Shown in pieces: positions 27,148-38,096 of a stretch of 64,000 nucleotides of DNA; the first letter of the stretch is position 1, and every line of letters starts with the position of its first letter. A model generated the notes under the pieces. The model saw only the letters and a list, made by a program, of their open reading frames with translations. It ran no database searches and was not told the DNA's origin. Origin of the DNA: Erwinia mallotivora (GTDB taxonomy: Bacteria > Pseudomonadota > Gammaproteobacteria > Enterobacterales > Enterobacteriaceae); contig NZ_JFHN01000020.1 of the NCBI RefSeq assembly GCF_000590885.1, positions 27,988 through 91,987 on the forward strand. Reading direction: 5' to 3'. The translations under genes and the position numbers were made by a program.

Positions 27148-27155
27148 CCCTTCCC
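27148..27155 (-). other. KOPS-type octamer pointing to dif
   Basis: CCCTTCCC on the plus strand, oriented leftwards to dif. Confidence 0.6.
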
Positions 27156-27190
27156 GTCATGAAAATCAGGCTGTTTCACCAGTCAGATGG

Positions 27191-27224
27191 GTATTGCAGG
27201 GCTTGACATAAAGCCCTGCAATAC
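27191..27224 (-). terminator. 14-bp perfect hairpin after the SoxS-like gene
   Basis: GTATTGCAGGGCTT and its exact complement flank a 6-base loop, 15 bp after the stop codon. It lacks a T tract, but its position and strength suggest a terminator or a 3' stabiliser. Confidence 0.6.
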
Positions 27225-27238
27225 GACGACGAGGGATA

Positions 27239-27580
27239 TCAGGAGCAGGCACTGACCTGCGACTGCCGTCGCCAGGCTCCGGGCGACTGACCGAACTGGC
27301 GTTTAAAGCTTCGGTTAAACGATTGCTGAGAATCGTAACCAAAAGAAATCGCCACCTCCAGAATCGGCTCACCGCCCCTTGCGAGACGTTCAGCCGATTT
27401 TTTCAGGCGGCGTGCGCGAATGTATTCCCCCAATGGATGGCCGGTGTAGTGCTTGAACATCCTCTGCAGATGCCATTTAGAGTAACCCGCCCGCCGGGCT
27501 ACCGTATCCAGATCCATTTTTCCTTCGATATGCGTATCAATCCACCGCACAAGATCGCTAATAAAATCATCATGGCTCAT
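27239..27580 (-). CDS. AraC-type regulator of the SoxS/MarA/RamA group
   Basis: A 113-residue protein made only of the two helix-turn-helix units of the AraC family, the size of SoxS, MarA and RamA. Signatures: AGYSKWHLQRMFKHYTGHPL in the first unit and SFGYDSQQSFNRSFKRQFG in the second. The start is set at 27580 (MSHDDFISDL), which copies the SoxS N-terminus and has GGGG upstream. Such regulators activate stress, efflux and permeability genes by binding marboxes as monomers and are controlled by their own level. No soxR-like partner lies beside it, so it may be a RamA-like paralogue rather than SoxS. Confidence 0.88.
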   Translation of the reverse strand: MSHDDFISDLVRWIDTHIEGKMDLDTVARRAGYSKWHLQRMFKHYTGHPLGEYIRARRLKKSAERLARGGEPILEVAISFGYDSQQSFNRSFKRQFGQSPGAWRRQSQVSACS

Positions 27581-28119
27581 GCTTTTCCCCTTTCTGCTTC
27601 TGTTGATGCCAACCTGACACTGCTCTTGATATCTTGCTGCAATTAACGTAAAAGTAACTTTCATAAATGCATTTAACCACCCTAAAGAACCCTGGCTTTA
27701 AATGCAAGTATAATTGTTGCATTAAGTGCGTTTTTGCTGCCTCACCGCAAGATGCCACTCTGCCGCGACAGTAAAAAATCCCGATAAGATGAGTAAACTC
27801 TGGCAAATACTTTGTAGACTCCTCAGCGGGTGGTTATATTACAGGCTGGATAGTTAATTTTTATTAGAATGTTGCTCTATATTTACTTTTCAATTATTCA
27901 TATAACTGATGGCACATTAATCAGCCGTATTTAGCAGCCTGATAAAAAGCACATCGAATTATTTTTTGAAGGTGATTCAATCATAAAAAAACATTCATTG
28001 GTTTATTTAACTGTGATGAGTTAATTTATCGGTCAGGCTGACTGTATATATTCAGATGGGTCAGAGAAATAAAAAAAAAGGACAACATTATGCTGTCCCT
28101 TCTTCGATAAATAATATTA
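27581..28119. other. intergenic region upstream of the SoxS-like gene
   Basis: This 539-bp AT-rich region should hold the SoxS-like promoter and, at its right end, the terminator of the Rrf2 gene. No gene is evident. Confidence 0.5.
28070..28098 (-). terminator. intrinsic terminator of the Rrf2 regulator gene
   Basis: On the minus strand, GGACA pairs with TGTCC around a 9-base loop and is followed by a run of nine T. Confidence 0.8.
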
Positions 28120-28596
28120 TCAAGCTTTCTCGCTGGCTTTACTGGTATTACAAATCCCTTCCGGGTGACGGCGGTCCCGTTCATAGATCTCCTTTAACGC
28201 ATCCGCCACCGTACGTCTGGCCAGCACGCTCATTGAGGCCTGCTCCGCTTCACGCGCAAGCTCTTTAAAAAACCAACAGGTATTCGCGCTGACCAGACAG
28301 CGGGCCGGCACTTCTGGTCTTCCTGCCAGCAAAGGTTTATCTTCGAGCACTGAGGTGTAAATATCACACAGCGTTATCTCTTCAGCCGGGCGCCCCAGTC
28401 TGATGGTTCCTGCCCGCCCGAGTGTTGCAACAATGATGCCGTCACGGGTCAACGGCACCATCATTTTGCGAACAAAGCTTGGATTAGCGTCCAGCCCCAT
28501 CGCCAGAATTTTGCTGGTGCTGCGTTTACCTTCCCGCTCCGCCTGGGCTATACAGAGCACCATTTGTAGGGCCGTAGGAAAACGAATATCAAGCAT
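28120..28596 (-). CDS. Rrf2 family transcriptional regulator
   Basis: A 158-residue winged-helix regulator. The N-terminal HTH (about 1-60) contains SFVRKMMVPLTRDGII and the wing TLGRAGTIRLGRPAEEIT, as in NsrR/IscR/YwnA relatives. Cysteines near 76, 99, 107 and 148 do not match the IscR/NsrR cluster spacing, so it may instead sense thiol or electrophile stress. It is followed by a strong terminator and lies next to, but 200 bp from, an oxidoreductase gene on the same strand that it may control. Confidence 0.85.
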   Translation of the reverse strand: MLDIRFPTALQMVLCIAQAEREGKRSTSKILAMGLDANPSFVRKMMVPLTRDGIIVATLGRAGTIRLGRPAEEITLCDIYTSVLEDKPLLAGRPEVPARCLVSANTCWFFKELAREAEQASMSVLARRTVADALKEIYERDRRHPEGICNTSKASEKA

Positions 28597-28798
28597 GTTC
28601 TAGTCCTTGCTTTCAATTGCGCACCACTGTAACAGTAGTGGTTTTAAAAGCCTTTAAAATCAAATTGTTGAAAATAAAAAACACCAAAATAATATAACAA
28701 ATACTGTTGCGATTTAGAAGATTGTCAGTAAGCGATTACTGCTATTAGCCGTATCACGCTGAAATACAGGCAATTATGTTAGTTAACTTTAACGAATA

Positions 28799-29671
28799 TC
28801 AGCGCTTTTTCTCCGCCAGGTACTGGCTGACTACCGAAAGATCTTTCTCTCCATATCCTGCGTTAACCGCTTCCTGCCAGATTTCTGCGATCGTTTCCAG
28901 TCCCGGAAGTCGACTTTCAGATGCAGCAGCGAGCGCCAGTCTGGCATCCTTAAGCGCCCAGCTGAGGTGCATTTGTGGCTCATAGCTCCCCTGCTTTATC
29001 ATATCCAGTTTGCTTTTCGCATAAGGCACAGCCAGCGGTCCGCCTTCAAGCGTGTTCCATAACTCATCAGGGCTGAAACCCAGCGTCTGAGCGATCTGAT
29101 GGCTCTCGGCCAGCCCCTGCACCATTGAAATCAGCCAGGCGTTAACGACCAGCTTCATCCGTGATGCACGACCTGCTTCGCCCAACCATTTGGTTTCTCT
29201 TGCTATAGCTGAAAATACCTGCTTAGCGGCTTGAGCATTCTGGCGTTCACCACTTGCCAGCACCACGATCTGCGCATTTTCTGCCGGGGATTTGGTCCCG
29301 GAAACCGGGGCATCAAGAAAAATGACATCTGAACGTTGTGCTGCAAAACTGGCAATAAGCCTTTCTGTCGCATCGACGCCAATGGTACCCATTTGCGCGA
29401 CGATTGCTCCCGGCTTAAGTTCAGGCAGAATCTGATGCATTACATTTTCCGTGCTGTTTGCATCTGCCAGCATGGTGATCACCACATCAGCCTGTTGTAC
29501 CGCCTGTTGCGGTGACGCGGTAGGTAGCAACCCGGCCTCCTCCAGATCTTCACCGCGTGCCTTTGTCCGGTTCCAGCCAGAGGTTGTAAAATGTTTTTTA
29601 AGCAGGTTGGCAGCAAACGCGTGCCCCATCGCCCCCAGGCCCAGTACTGCCACACAAGGAAGTGAACTCAT
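28799..29671 (-). CDS. NAD(P)-dependent 3-hydroxyisobutyrate dehydrogenase-like oxidoreductase
   Basis: A 290-residue beta-hydroxyacid dehydrogenase-type enzyme. The Rossmann motif GLGAMGHAFAANLLK is at the N-terminus, the substrate motif DAPVSGT near 120, and the catalytic Lys in SRMKLVVNAW near 171. The usual VSGG reads VSGT here. Members act on hydroxyisobutyrate, tartronate semialdehyde or small aldehydes (GlyR/YihU-like); the substrate is unknown. It is divergent from sotB. Confidence 0.85.
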   Translation of the reverse strand: MSSLPCVAVLGLGAMGHAFAANLLKKHFTTSGWNRTKARGEDLEEAGLLPTASPQQAVQQADVVITMLADANSTENVMHQILPELKPGAIVAQMGTIGVDATERLIASFAAQRSDVIFLDAPVSGTKSPAENAQIVVLASGERQNAQAAKQVFSAIARETKWLGEAGRASRMKLVVNAWLISMVQGLAESHQIAQTLGFSPDELWNTLEGGPLAVPYAKSKLDMIKQGSYEPQMHLSWALKDARLALAAASESRLPGLETIAEIWQEAVNAGYGEKDLSVVSQYLAEKKR

Positions 29672-29944
29672 CGCATAACCCTTTAATCGTTCGCAGGAGT
29701 GGCACTAAAGCCACCTTTCACAGCCCAGGATAGCGCAATCTGCCATACTGTGCCTGTAAAAAGCGCCGCTATTTCTGTACGGTGGCACCGTTTAAAGACA
29801 ATGAGCGAAGGAGATGATGCGTGAATTTACAAAAAAGATAATTTTCAGATGTCATCTGCCTGCCAGATCGAACACAATATGCATTCTTCTTCCTTATTTC
29901 GCCTGGTGTGAAATTAATCCGCTACCAATAAGCTGTTAACTTCA

Positions 29945-31129
29945 ATGCAATCAACCACTGTTTCACGCAAAGTTGCATGGTTACGTGTCATCATGTTAGC
30001 CATTGCTGCGTTCATTTTTAATACCACCGAATTTGCGCCAGTAGGGCTGTTGTCTGACATCGCCCTGAGTTTCTCAATGCCCACTGCTCAGGTGGGATTG
30101 ATGCTGACTATTTATGCATGGGTGGTTGCACTGCTTTCACTGCCTATGATGTTACTTACCCGTAACATTGAGCGGCGCTTTCTGCTGACGGGCATTTTTC
30201 TGCTGTTTGTTGTCAGTCATGCGTTATCCACAGTGGCATGGAGTTTTAATATTCTGGTGGTGTCCAGAATAGGTATCGCTCTGTCGCACGCTATTTTCTG
30301 GTCAATAACCGCTTCACTGGCGATCAGGGTCGCACCGGCAGGCAAAAAAACCCAGGCGCTGAGTATGTTAGCAACAGGGACAGCACTGGCGATGGTGTTG
30401 GGCCTGCCTGTTGGCCGAATGATTGGTCAACTGCTTGGCTGGCGGGTGACATTCGGGGTGATTGGCGTCGTGGCGCTGGCAACAATGCTTTGTCTGGTGA
30501 AACTGCTGCCAAAACTACCCAGTGAACACACTGGTTCTTTAAAAAGTGTGCCGATGTTATTTAAGCGTCCCGCGCTGGTTACGCTCTATCTGCTGATTGC
30601 CGTGGTGGTGACGGCGCATTACACCGCTTACAGCTATATTGAGCCGTTTATTCAGACCGTTGCCGGAATGGGTGAAAATTTCACCACTTTTCTGTTACTG
30701 ATATTTGGTGCCGCCGGCATTATTGGTAGCATCCTGTTCAGTACGGCAGGAAATAAATTTCCCGCAGCCTTTCTGACCGGTTCAATTGCGATCATTTCTC
30801 TGTGTATGCTGTGTTTGTATATTGCTGCCACTCAGAGTATCGCTATTGCAACATTATGTATTCTCTGGGGTATGTCGATGATGATCATCGGCCTGGCGGT
30901 ACAGGTGCGTGTGCTGACCCTTGCTCCGGATGCCACAGATGTTGCCATGTCACTGCTGTCTGGTATCTACAATATCGGTATTGGCGGTGGTGCACTGTTG
31001 GGGAATCAGGTCAGCCAGCATCTTAACATGGCGAGTATCGGCTATGTGGGAGGCGGTATTGGCGTGATTTCTCTGATATGGTGCGTATGGAGTATGCGGC
31101 GTTATCCTCAGTTGCGTATTAACGGCTGA
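29945..31129 (+). CDS. sotB: sugar efflux MFS transporter SotB
   Basis: A 394-residue, 12-helix major facilitator closely similar to E. coli SotB (YdeA), which exports arabinose and IPTG and protects against sugar-phosphate stress. Shared stretches include [46 protein letters not shown] and [18 protein letters not shown] sequence near the end. It is monocistronic, followed by a strong terminator, and lies between an oxidoreductase gene and the rhamnose genes. Confidence 0.92.
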   Translation: MQSTTVSRKVAWLRVIMLAIAAFIFNTTEFAPVGLLSDIALSFSMPTAQVGLMLTIYAWVVALLSLPMMLLTRNIERRFLLTGIFLLFVVSHALSTVAWSFNILVVSRIGIALSHAIFWSITASLAIRVAPAGKKTQALSMLATGTALAMVLGLPVGRMIGQLLGWRVTFGVIGVVALATMLCLVKLLPKLPSEHTGSLKSVPMLFKRPALVTLYLLIAVVVTAHYTAYSYIEPFIQTVAGMGENFTTFLLLIFGAAGIIGSILFSTAGNKFPAAFLTGSIAIISLCMLCLYIAATQSIAIATLCILWGMSMMIIGLAVQVRVLTLAPDATDVAMSLLSGIYNIGIGGGALLGNQVSQHLNMASIGYVGGGIGVISLIWCVWSMRRYPQLRING

Positions 31130-31137
31130 AGAAAAAC

Positions 31138-31166
31138 GGGCGGTTTGTCAGAATGGCAAACCGCCC
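31138..31166. terminator. bidirectional terminator between sotB and rhaM
   Basis: GGGCGGTTTG and its exact complement around a 9-base loop, with A-rich flank on the left and TTCT on the right. It serves sotB and the convergent rhaM. Confidence 0.85.
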
Positions 31167-31171
31167 TTCTA

Positions 31172-31486
31172 CTACTCAAGATAAAACACAGAACACAATT
31201 CAGTACTGACCGGGCTACAGTCGGCATTCGATGGCATCAGTTCACACATTGAGCGCCACCACCGCTGACAGACCTCGGTTTGCGCCACCGCGTTCCAGCG
31301 TTCCTCCGACTCGATATCCACCACGCCAAACAGCAAATTACGTGACGCATCAAGAAAGATACTGTAATGATGCGCGCCATGCTGTTTTAACGTCCCGGCC
31401 AGTTCCGGCCAGATGGGATTGTGGCGGCGCTGGTATTCCTGATGCCTGTCGGCATGAATCTGCATCACGAAGGCTTTACGCAACAT
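31172..31486 (-). CDS. rhaM: L-rhamnose mutarotase
   Basis: A 104-residue protein that interconverts the anomers of L-rhamnose. It has the family's [20 protein letters not shown] segment, with the catalytic His near 21, and the WWRSMCELM segment. It is the last gene of the rhaBADM operon and overlaps rhaD by 11 bases. Confidence 0.95.
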   Translation of the reverse strand: MLRKAFVMQIHADRHQEYQRRHNPIWPELAGTLKQHGAHHYSIFLDASRNLLFGVVDIESEERWNAVAQTEVCQRWWRSMCELMPSNADCSPVSTELCSVFYLE

Positions 31487-32318
31487 AGGGATGCCTGGCG
31501 TCCAGCGCTGCCTGCCAGGGTTTTACGTTGAAACGCTCACCCAGGGCTATGAGTTCTTTTGTCGTAATACTTTGTCTCATGCCACCCATCGACAGCACTT
31601 TCACCACAACTTCTGAGGACTTCTCAGCGGTATCGATCAGGCCAAAAGTCTCATCCAGCGTAGGACCTGCGCCGAAGACACCGTGGAAAGGCCACATGAC
31701 CAGGCTGTGTGAAGCCATTTTTTCTGCCGTGGCATCACCAATACCGTCAGTACCCGGTACCATCCAGGGCACGATCCCCACCCCGTCAGGAAACACCACC
31801 AGGCACTCTGTACTTCCTTCCCACAACAAGCGTGTAAAGACGGCAGAATCCAGCTCTGTCACATAGCTCAGTGACATAAAGTTAGTCGCATGACAGTGCA
31901 TAATCACCCGATCAACGCCATTGCTGACTTTCATTCGTATGGCGTGTGACTGGAAATGTGAAGCCAGTTCGGAAGTCGGCAAGCCACCATTGGTTAAACC
32001 CCAGTAAATACTGTAGGCCCGACCATCTTCGCTGACACGCAGCAGCACCAGACTGTCGGCAGGATCCAACTGAACATTACGGAAAAATTTGCCGGAACCG
32101 GTAACCAGGAACCAGCAGCCAGCGAGAGCAGGCGCAGGCTGGCTCAGCTCGATATTGCGCGGCTTCTGGTAAAAGTCCTGTGCGAAGGGTTTTACCTCCT
32201 CGTCAAGCAGGCGCAGACTGACATTGCCGCCGTTGCGTTCATCCCACCCTTTAAGCCACATATCACTGGTAGCTTTGACCATTCCCTGGACAAACCAGGA
32301 AGTCAGAATGTGTTGCAT
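31476..32318 (-). CDS. rhaD: rhamnulose-1-phosphate aldolase
   Basis: A 280-residue class II zinc aldolase that splits L-rhamnulose 1-phosphate into dihydroxyacetone phosphate and L-lactaldehyde. Zinc histidines are in [10 protein letters not shown] (about 141 and 143) and FHGVFGAG (about 212); the catalytic Glu is in the [12 protein letters not shown] region. It lies 9 bp after rhaA. Its lactaldehyde product is reduced to 1,2-propanediol under anaerobic conditions, a possible link to the glycyl radical enzyme 9 kb away. Confidence 0.95.
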   Translation of the reverse strand: MQHILTSWFVQGMVKATSDMWLKGWDERNGGNVSLRLLDEEVKPFAQDFYQKPRNIELSQPAPALAGCWFLVTGSGKFFRNVQLDPADSLVLLRVSEDGRAYSIYWGLTNGGLPTSELASHFQSHAIRMKVSNGVDRVIMHCHATNFMSLSYVTELDSAVFTRLLWEGSTECLVVFPDGVGIVPWMVPGTDGIGDATAEKMASHSLVMWPFHGVFGAGPTLDETFGLIDTAEKSSEVVVKVLSMGGMRQSITTKELIALGERFNVKPWQAALDARHPYVA

Positions 32319-32327
32319 AATAGACCC

Positions 32328-33584
32328 TTAGCGTTTACTGAGAATGTGTTGTTCATAATGACGTACTTCACCAAGCCAGCTGGCATCCGCCGGAACATCG
32401 TGACGCAGACAGTAAGTCTCCCAAACCGCCTGCCAGGGCAGACATTTCTGCTCTTCCAGCAATGCCAGTCGTGCGGTGTAATCTCCTTCCAGTTCCAGTT
32501 TTTTTAACCGGTCAACAGGTTCCAGCAACGCCCGCAGCAGTGCTTTCTTCGCATTACGGGTACCAATTACCCATGCCGCGATACGGTTAATGGAGGCATC
32601 GAAGAAATCCAGGCCGATATGCACCTTATCGAATAGTTTCTGGCGGACAATTTCGCTGGCAATCGCCTGAGTCTCATCATCCAGCAACACCACATGATCA
32701 CTGTCCCACCTTACCGGACGGCTGACGTGAAGCAGCAGACGTGGTACATAAAGCATGGCGGTGGAAATTTTGTCGGAAATCACTTCGGTTGGATGGAAAT
32801 GCCCGGCATCCAGTGTCAGGGCTGTCTGGCGGCTGGCGGCATAGCCGAGGCAAAATTCATTTGATCCTACGGTGTAACTTTCCGCCCCAATACCAAACAG
32901 TTTGCTCTCCACCGCATCAATGTGATGGGCCGGGTTCAGTTTTTCACTGATTACCTCATCGAGAGAATTCATCAGACGTTCGCGTGGCGCGAAGCGATCA
33001 ACGGTCAGATCTTTCATACCATCCGGTACCCATATATTCATGACCGATGGTGTTCCCAACTGCTCACCGAAAAAGGCCGAAACCCGCCGGCTGGCTTTAC
33101 AATGTTCAATCCAGAACTGACGCACTACTCTGTCGGCACTGGAGAGGGTAAAACCACTCTCACTCATCGGATGCGAAAAACAGGATGGATTGAAATCCAG
33201 GCCCAGCTGATTTGCTTTGGCCCATTCAACCCACTGCGCGAAATGCTCCGGTCGGATATCACTCCGCTCAACGGGTTTGTCGCTTTCCAGATAGATAGCA
33301 TGCAGATTCAGCCTTTTTGCGCCCGGGATCAGCGACATGGCCTTATCCACATCGGCCCGCAACTCTGTGGCATTACGGGCTTTTCCCGGATAATTGCCGG
33401 TGGCCTGAATTCCTCCGGTCAGCGATCCCTGCGGATTCTCAAACCCACGCACGTCATCACCCTGCCAGCAATGCATGGATACCGGTATTTTATCCAGCTG
33501 GGCCATAGCGGCGTTAACATCAATACCGATCTCTGCAAAACGCTGTTTTGCCAACTCGAACGCCTGTTCGATTGCTCGGGTCAT
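32328..33584 (-). CDS. rhaA: L-rhamnose isomerase
   Basis: A 418-residue TIM-barrel isomerase converting L-rhamnose to L-rhamnulose. The start is set at 33584 (MTRAIEQ), which overlaps the rhaB stop as ATGA and has AAGGAG eight bases upstream. A start at 33590 would sit only two bases from it. Conserved stretches: [53 protein letters not shown] and [14 protein letters not shown] (metal-binding His and Asp). Confidence 0.96.
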   Translation of the reverse strand: MTRAIEQAFELAKQRFAEIGIDVNAAMAQLDKIPVSMHCWQGDDVRGFENPQGSLTGGIQATGNYPGKARNATELRADVDKAMSLIPGAKRLNLHAIYLESDKPVERSDIRPEHFAQWVEWAKANQLGLDFNPSCFSHPMSESGFTLSSADRVVRQFWIEHCKASRRVSAFFGEQLGTPSVMNIWVPDGMKDLTVDRFAPRERLMNSLDEVISEKLNPAHHIDAVESKLFGIGAESYTVGSNEFCLGYAASRQTALTLDAGHFHPTEVISDKISTAMLYVPRLLLHVSRPVRWDSDHVVLLDDETQAIASEIVRQKLFDKVHIGLDFFDASINRIAAWVIGTRNAKKALLRALLEPVDRLKKLELEGDYTARLALLEEQKCLPWQAVWETYCLRHDVPADASWLGEVRHYEQHILSKR

Positions 33585-35053
33585 ATACATAGCTCCTTAG
33601 CCGTGTCTGTCAGTGACTGAAAAAGTGGCCAACTACGCCGCCAGACGTCACTGACCTGTGGGGTATAAGTTTTTAACGGAAAATTTTGTTTGATCAGCTG
33701 GCGAAAGTGCGTCACATCGCGCACCTCACCACAGGCAATTAACTGGCAGCCAACATTGCCCAGCGTCGAGGCTTCAACCGGCCCGGCCAGCACCGTGATA
33801 CCGCAAGCATCGGCGCATAGCTGGTTGAGTAGCGGGTTCTGGCAACCGCCGCCAACAATGTGCAATTGCCTGAAGGGTGCACCGCGTAACTGTTCCAGCT
33901 CCTGCAATACCTGGCGATAAAAAAGAGCCAGACTGTCGAAGATACATCTGGCCAGTGCCGCCGGACTGGTGGGTTGCGGCATCCCCCGCTCCACGCACGC
34001 ATTCTGAATTTCACAAACCATGCTGGCAGGATTGATAAAACGAGGATCGTTTGGATTAATTAATGCACGACAGGCCGTCTGTACCCTGGCTTCAGCAATC
34101 AGGGAGTCCAAATCCTCAATTGACAGTTCGCTGCAAACACGCTGCAACAGCCACAGTCCCATGATGTTTTTTAACACCCGATAACGCCCCTCTGCCCCGC
34201 CCTCATTGGTGATGTTCAACATCAGTGCGGCGTCGTTGTTGTAGGGTTCCAGGCTTTCAAACCCCATCAGCGACCAGGTGCCTGAGCTTAACCATGCTGA
34301 ATCATGGTTGGTCAGGGGGGCCGCCAGAACGGCACTGGCGGTGTCATGCGTAGCTACGGCGACAACAGGCACTTCTTTCCCGGATGCGGTCTGCCAGCAC
34401 CCTGGCTGAGTACCGGGCAATGAAGGTTTGCCAAACCAGTCCGGATTCATCCCCGCCCACTGCATCAGCGTCGTATCCCATTCACCACTGTTGATATTCA
34501 GCAATTGAGTGGTTGTGGCATTGGTGTATTCCCAGTTCATCTCACCGGTAAGTTTGTAGAGAAAGTAATCGGGGATTAGCAACGCGTGGCGAACGTCTTT
34601 CAGCCACGCTGCTTTGCTTTCCGACAATGCTCGTAGCTGATAAAGCGTGTTGAAAGGAAGAAACTGAATGCCGGTACGTTTATAGATGGTTTCACGCCCC
34701 AGCTCACAGCAGGCCTGTTCCTGAATACCATGAGTTCTGTCATCACGATACGCCACCGGCAGGCCGATACGCTTACCCTGTTTATCCAACAGAATAAAAT
34801 CCACTCCCCAGGTATCAATTCCAATGCTGTCCGCATGGATGCCGTGCGGTTCGAGGGTAAGTAGCGCATCGAAAATAAACTTTTCCAGCGCGTCTATGTC
34901 CCAGCACTGAAAATCACTCAGCGTGACAAGGCGATTTTTCGTCCTGGCTATTTCCTGTAACGCGAGTTCTCCGTTATGTGAATCAAAGCGGGCCAACATG
35001 ACGCGACCGCTGGATGCGCCCAGATCGATGGCAACACAATTTCGTATGCTCAT
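33581..35053 (-). CDS. rhaB: rhamnulokinase
   Basis: A 490-residue FGGY-family kinase that phosphorylates L-rhamnulose at C1 with ATP. The N-terminal motif is [16 protein letters not shown]; the catalytic Asp lies in [11 protein letters not shown]; the C-terminal domain carries [16 protein letters not shown]. It is the first gene of rhaBADM and is divergent from rhaSR. It overlaps rhaA by 4 bases. Confidence 0.96.
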   Translation of the reverse strand: MSIRNCVAIDLGASSGRVMLARFDSHNGELALQEIARTKNRLVTLSDFQCWDIDALEKFIFDALLTLEPHGIHADSIGIDTWGVDFILLDKQGKRIGLPVAYRDDRTHGIQEQACCELGRETIYKRTGIQFLPFNTLYQLRALSESKAAWLKDVRHALLIPDYFLYKLTGEMNWEYTNATTTQLLNINSGEWDTTLMQWAGMNPDWFGKPSLPGTQPGCWQTASGKEVPVVAVATHDTASAVLAAPLTNHDSAWLSSGTWSLMGFESLEPYNNDAALMLNITNEGGAEGRYRVLKNIMGLWLLQRVCSELSIEDLDSLIAEARVQTACRALINPNDPRFINPASMVCEIQNACVERGMPQPTSPAALARCIFDSLALFYRQVLQELEQLRGAPFRQLHIVGGGCQNPLLNQLCADACGITVLAGPVEASTLGNVGCQLIACGEVRDVTHFRQLIKQNFPLKTYTPQVSDVWRRSWPLFQSLTDTAKELCI

Positions 35054-35353
35054 GGTATTGGCTTCCTGTCAGTTCAATGACGACAGTGTAAAAGCCAGCC
35101 TGTTTACTACCTTCCCTCTACTGCCAGACAACGCCTCCTGCTGGCAACACAACAAAGGTAAGCGTGAATCAGCTCACACTTTTATTTTTGAATTACGACG
35201 TTATGGGATGTGATGCCACGCGCAATTTTCGAATTTTACGCCGGGTGTTCTTGAATAATTCGCCAGCCGACAACCGTTTTATGTCGAAAATTCAAGGTGG
35301 AAAGAGAGCTCTGGCAGTAAAATTTCCCAACTGAAATTGAGAGAGGAAACATC
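35054..35353. promoter_or_regulatory. rhaB-rhaS divergent control region
   Basis: This 300-bp region must hold the rhaB and rhaS promoters and the RhaS/RhaR binding sites. A CRP-like site is listed separately. I could not align the RhaS or RhaR half-sites with confidence. Confidence 0.7.
35163..35178. promoter_or_regulatory. CRP-cAMP binding site in the rha control region
   Basis: CGTGA-N6-TCACA matches the CRP consensus TGTGA-N6-TCACA in 9 of 10 positions. It is 110 bp upstream of rhaB, fitting the known catabolite control of rha genes. Confidence 0.7.
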
Positions 35354-36181
35354 ATGACGGTGTTACACAGCGTGGATTTTTTCCCGGACGGCGGATTCCC
35401 GGTCGCGATTGAACCCCGTGCGCCTCAAAGCGCCTTTCCGGAGCATTATCATGATGATTTCCATGAAATCGTTATCGTTGAGCAAGGTGCCGGCGTGCAT
35501 ATTTTCAATGGCGAGCCAAAACCGCTCTGCGGCGGTTGTATCTGCTTTGTACGCAATCATGACCGTCATATGTATGAGCAGACCGAGCAGCTGGTGCTGA
35601 CCAACGTTTTGTATCGGGGACCGGAAGCTTTTCGATTTGTCGCAGGCTTTCAACATCTGCTGCCACAGGAGTGTAATGGGAATTACCCTTCTCACTGGCG
35701 TATCAACAGCAAAGTGCTGGAGCAGACCAGGCAACTGATAAATGAGATGAAAAAAGATCGCCTGCCACTTTGCGTTGAGACTCAGGCCGAACAGGAGATG
35801 CGTTTTATGCAACTGTTGCTACTATTGCGTCGGGGATGCAGTGAACAACAGGGTGGCGATCAGTGTGACAGGATGCATGGTTTACTGGACTGGCTGGCCG
35901 ATCATTTCCACGAGGAAATCGACTGGGAGATGCTGGCAGAGCAATTCTCACTTTCGCTCAGAACACTGCATCGGCAGCTGAAACAGCAAACCGGCAGCAC
36001 GCCACAGCGTTATCTGAATCGCCTGCGGCTGTTACAGGCAAGGCATCTGCTACGTCACAGTGAAATGCGTATCACGGACATCGCCTTTCACTGCGGATTT
36101 GGTGACAGTAATCACTTTTCCACACTTTTTAAACGTGAGTTTGGCACCTCTCCGCGTACCATCAGGCAAAATGACCTGTGA
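35354..36181 (+). CDS. rhaS: AraC family activator RhaS
   Basis: A 275-residue regulator with an N-terminal cupin that binds L-rhamnose ([23 protein letters not shown], about 28-55) and a C-terminal pair of HTH units (about 175-275, [20 protein letters not shown]). RhaS activates rhaBAD and rhaT. It starts with ATG after GAGAGGAAA. It is followed by rhaR in the same direction, 8 bp apart. Confidence 0.95.
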   Translation: MTVLHSVDFFPDGGFPVAIEPRAPQSAFPEHYHDDFHEIVIVEQGAGVHIFNGEPKPLCGGCICFVRNHDRHMYEQTEQLVLTNVLYRGPEAFRFVAGFQHLLPQECNGNYPSHWRINSKVLEQTRQLINEMKKDRLPLCVETQAEQEMRFMQLLLLLRRGCSEQQGGDQCDRMHGLLDWLADHFHEEIDWEMLAEQFSLSLRTLHRQLKQQTGSTPQRYLNRLRLLQARHLLRHSEMRITDIAFHCGFGDSNHFSTLFKREFGTSPRTIRQNDL

Positions 36182-36189
36182 GGTGAACT

Positions 36190-37047
36190 TTGGACGTGCC
36201 CCTTCGTCTGGCTAAAGCCGACTATTTTCCTTCAGAACTGATGCCTGTGGTGGTTGCTGACCGTAGTCCACAGCCCTCCTTTCCCCCGCATCTGCATGAA
36301 TTTAGCGAACTGGTTCTCGTCTGGCGCGGGAATGGTCTTCACGTGATGAATGAGCACCCTTGGTTGATTACCTGTGGCGATCTGTTCTATGTCGGACCGG
36401 ATGATTGCCACAGCTATGAGTCAGTTAATAATCTGGTTCTCGACAATGTTATTTACTGTCCTGAACGATTCTGTCTGGGTCTGGATTTGCAGCAGTTTCT
36501 GCCACAGGATGAGGTAGCCTGGCGTCTGACAACGCGCGGGATGGCCCTTGCGCGGGGGGTGATCCTGCAACTCTCGCAGGAGTGCCATAAAAGCGATCAA
36601 CTCTCACGTCAGTTATCGGAAACACTCTTTTTACAACTGGTGCTGATTTTGCAGCGTCACCGCTATAAAGCAGATTGTGCGTGGCAACTGCCCGAAGGGG
36701 AACAGCTGGATTTACTGATGTCGGCAATACAGGGACAGATTGGCGATAATTTTGATCTGGGGGCTTTCTGCGAACAGCACCAACTGTCTGAGCGCGCCCT
36801 TAAACAGCTCTTTCGTCAACAGACCGGCATGATGCCTGCGCAGTACATACGGCAGCTTAAACTGTGCAAAGCAAAGTTTTTGCTACGAAGCAGCGAGCTT
36901 TTGATTGGTGAAGTCGCGGCAAATTGTGGCTTTGACGACAGTAACTACTTTTCGGTGGTATTTACCCGCGAAACCGGCATGACGCCAACGGCTTTTCGTC
37001 AGCAGTTTCAACATCATGCCCGACGCGTCAAAATGATGTCATCATGA
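36190..37047 (+). CDS. rhaR: AraC family activator RhaR
   Basis: A 285-residue AraC-type regulator resembling E. coli RhaR, which activates rhaSR when L-rhamnose is present. The cupin part has HLHEFSELVLVWRGNGLHV, and the C-terminal HTH has CGFDDSNYFSVVFTRETGMTP. The start is TTG at 36190 with a GGTG site upstream; no in-frame ATG lies near enough to serve instead. The 3' end faces rhaT, 14 bp away. Confidence 0.93.
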   Translation: MDVPLRLAKADYFPSELMPVVVADRSPQPSFPPHLHEFSELVLVWRGNGLHVMNEHPWLITCGDLFYVGPDDCHSYESVNNLVLDNVIYCPERFCLGLDLQQFLPQDEVAWRLTTRGMALARGVILQLSQECHKSDQLSRQLSETLFLQLVLILQRHRYKADCAWQLPEGEQLDLLMSAIQGQIGDNFDLGAFCEQHQLSERALKQLFRQQTGMMPAQYIRQLKLCKAKFLLRSSELLIGEVAANCGFDDSNYFSVVFTRETGMTPTAFRQQFQHHARRVKMMSS

Positions 37048-37061
37048 TATGGCGTCTGCCT

Positions 37062-38096
37062 TCACGACATCATCCCTGCTCCAACAATATTCGCCGCAAG
37101 AATAATTACCAGACAGCCGCCGCAAAGCAGACAAACCGGACGACGCCCGACATTCTTCCACTCTTTAAGGATCAGTCCCACCAGACCGCCGCACAACACA
37201 TAGAAACTCATATGCAGCATCCAGCTGATAAAGTCATACTGTGCCGGGATGCGGGCGTGCCCCCATGCATAGAAAAAAAACTGCAAATACCAAAGGGTGC
37301 CCCCTGTTAACGACAGCAGCACATTACTGATAAGTAGTGATTTTGTTAATGAAAAATCGGCTTTTACTGACAAATTTGACGCGGTGGCAAGACGAAAAAA
37401 ACAATAACCCAGATTGACTACTGCACCGCCTGCCATAATCACCACATAACTGGGCAGTGCAATATAAAGTGGATTAATTCCCAGTGCCGCAGCAGCCTCA
37501 TGCATAGGTTTAGCCGCATTCATTGCAAACGACATGCCAGCCGAAAATACGCCGCACATTACCGCCAGCATCAGTCCCTTTTTGAGACTGAACTCCTCGG
37601 TAGTTGTTCCCATTGCCCGCTCTTTGAGCTGTCCCGCTCGTGAAACAATAGCGACTCCAGCCAATGCAACCAGTATTCCGATGAGTGTCAACTCTCCACC
37701 TGCCGAACTGAACAGGTCAGTAAAACGCCCCTGAAGTAGCGGTGTCATCAGGGTGCCAACCACCAGCGTCACGCCTATTGACGTCCCAATACCCAGAGAC
37801 ATGCCCAGATAGCGCATGGTCAGGCCATAGTTGATATTGCCGATGCCCCACATCGCGCCAAAAAGAAATACTGGCATCAGCTGCGTCACGGAAAAAGCGC
37901 TGTAATATTGCCAGACATTTGGTAGCAGGATGCTACTTATCAGCCAGGGTAACAGGATCCACGACATGATTCCGCCAATCGACCACATTGTTTCCCATGA
38001 CCAGTGACGAACTTTTTTAAAGGGGGCATAAAAACATGCGGCACTTGCGGCACCCACCAGATGCCAGAGAATGCCTGATACAATTGCCTGATTCAT
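37062..38096 (-). CDS. rhaT: L-rhamnose:proton symporter
   Basis: A 344-residue permease with 10 predicted membrane helices, closely like E. coli RhaT. It imports L-rhamnose with a proton. Typical stretches are [20 protein letters not shown] at the N-terminus and [21 protein letters not shown] near 80-100. It is monocistronic, convergent with rhaR, and transcribed from the AT-rich gap to its right. Confidence 0.95.
   Translation of the reverse strand: MNQAIVSGILWHLVGAASAACFYAPFKKVRHWSWETMWSIGGIMSWILLPWLISSILLPNVWQYYSAFSVTQLMPVFLFGAMWGIGNINYGLTMRYLGMSLGIGTSIGVTLVVGTLMTPLLQGRFTDLFSSAGGELTLIGILVALAGVAIVSRAGQLKERAMGTTTEEFSLKKGLMLAVMCGVFSAGMSFAMNAAKPMHEAAAALGINPLYIALPSYVVIMAGGAVVNLGYCFFRLATASNLSVKADFSLTKSLLISNVLLSLTGGTLWYLQFFFYAWGHARIPAQYDFISWMLHMSFYVLCGGLVGLILKEWKNVGRRPVCLLCGGCLVIILAANIVGAGMMS

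Larger units (their letters stand above)
26848..27238. other. intergenic region
   Basis: No gene seen. It holds a KOPS octamer (27148-27155) and a strong hairpin (27191-27224), listed separately. Confidence 0.5.
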
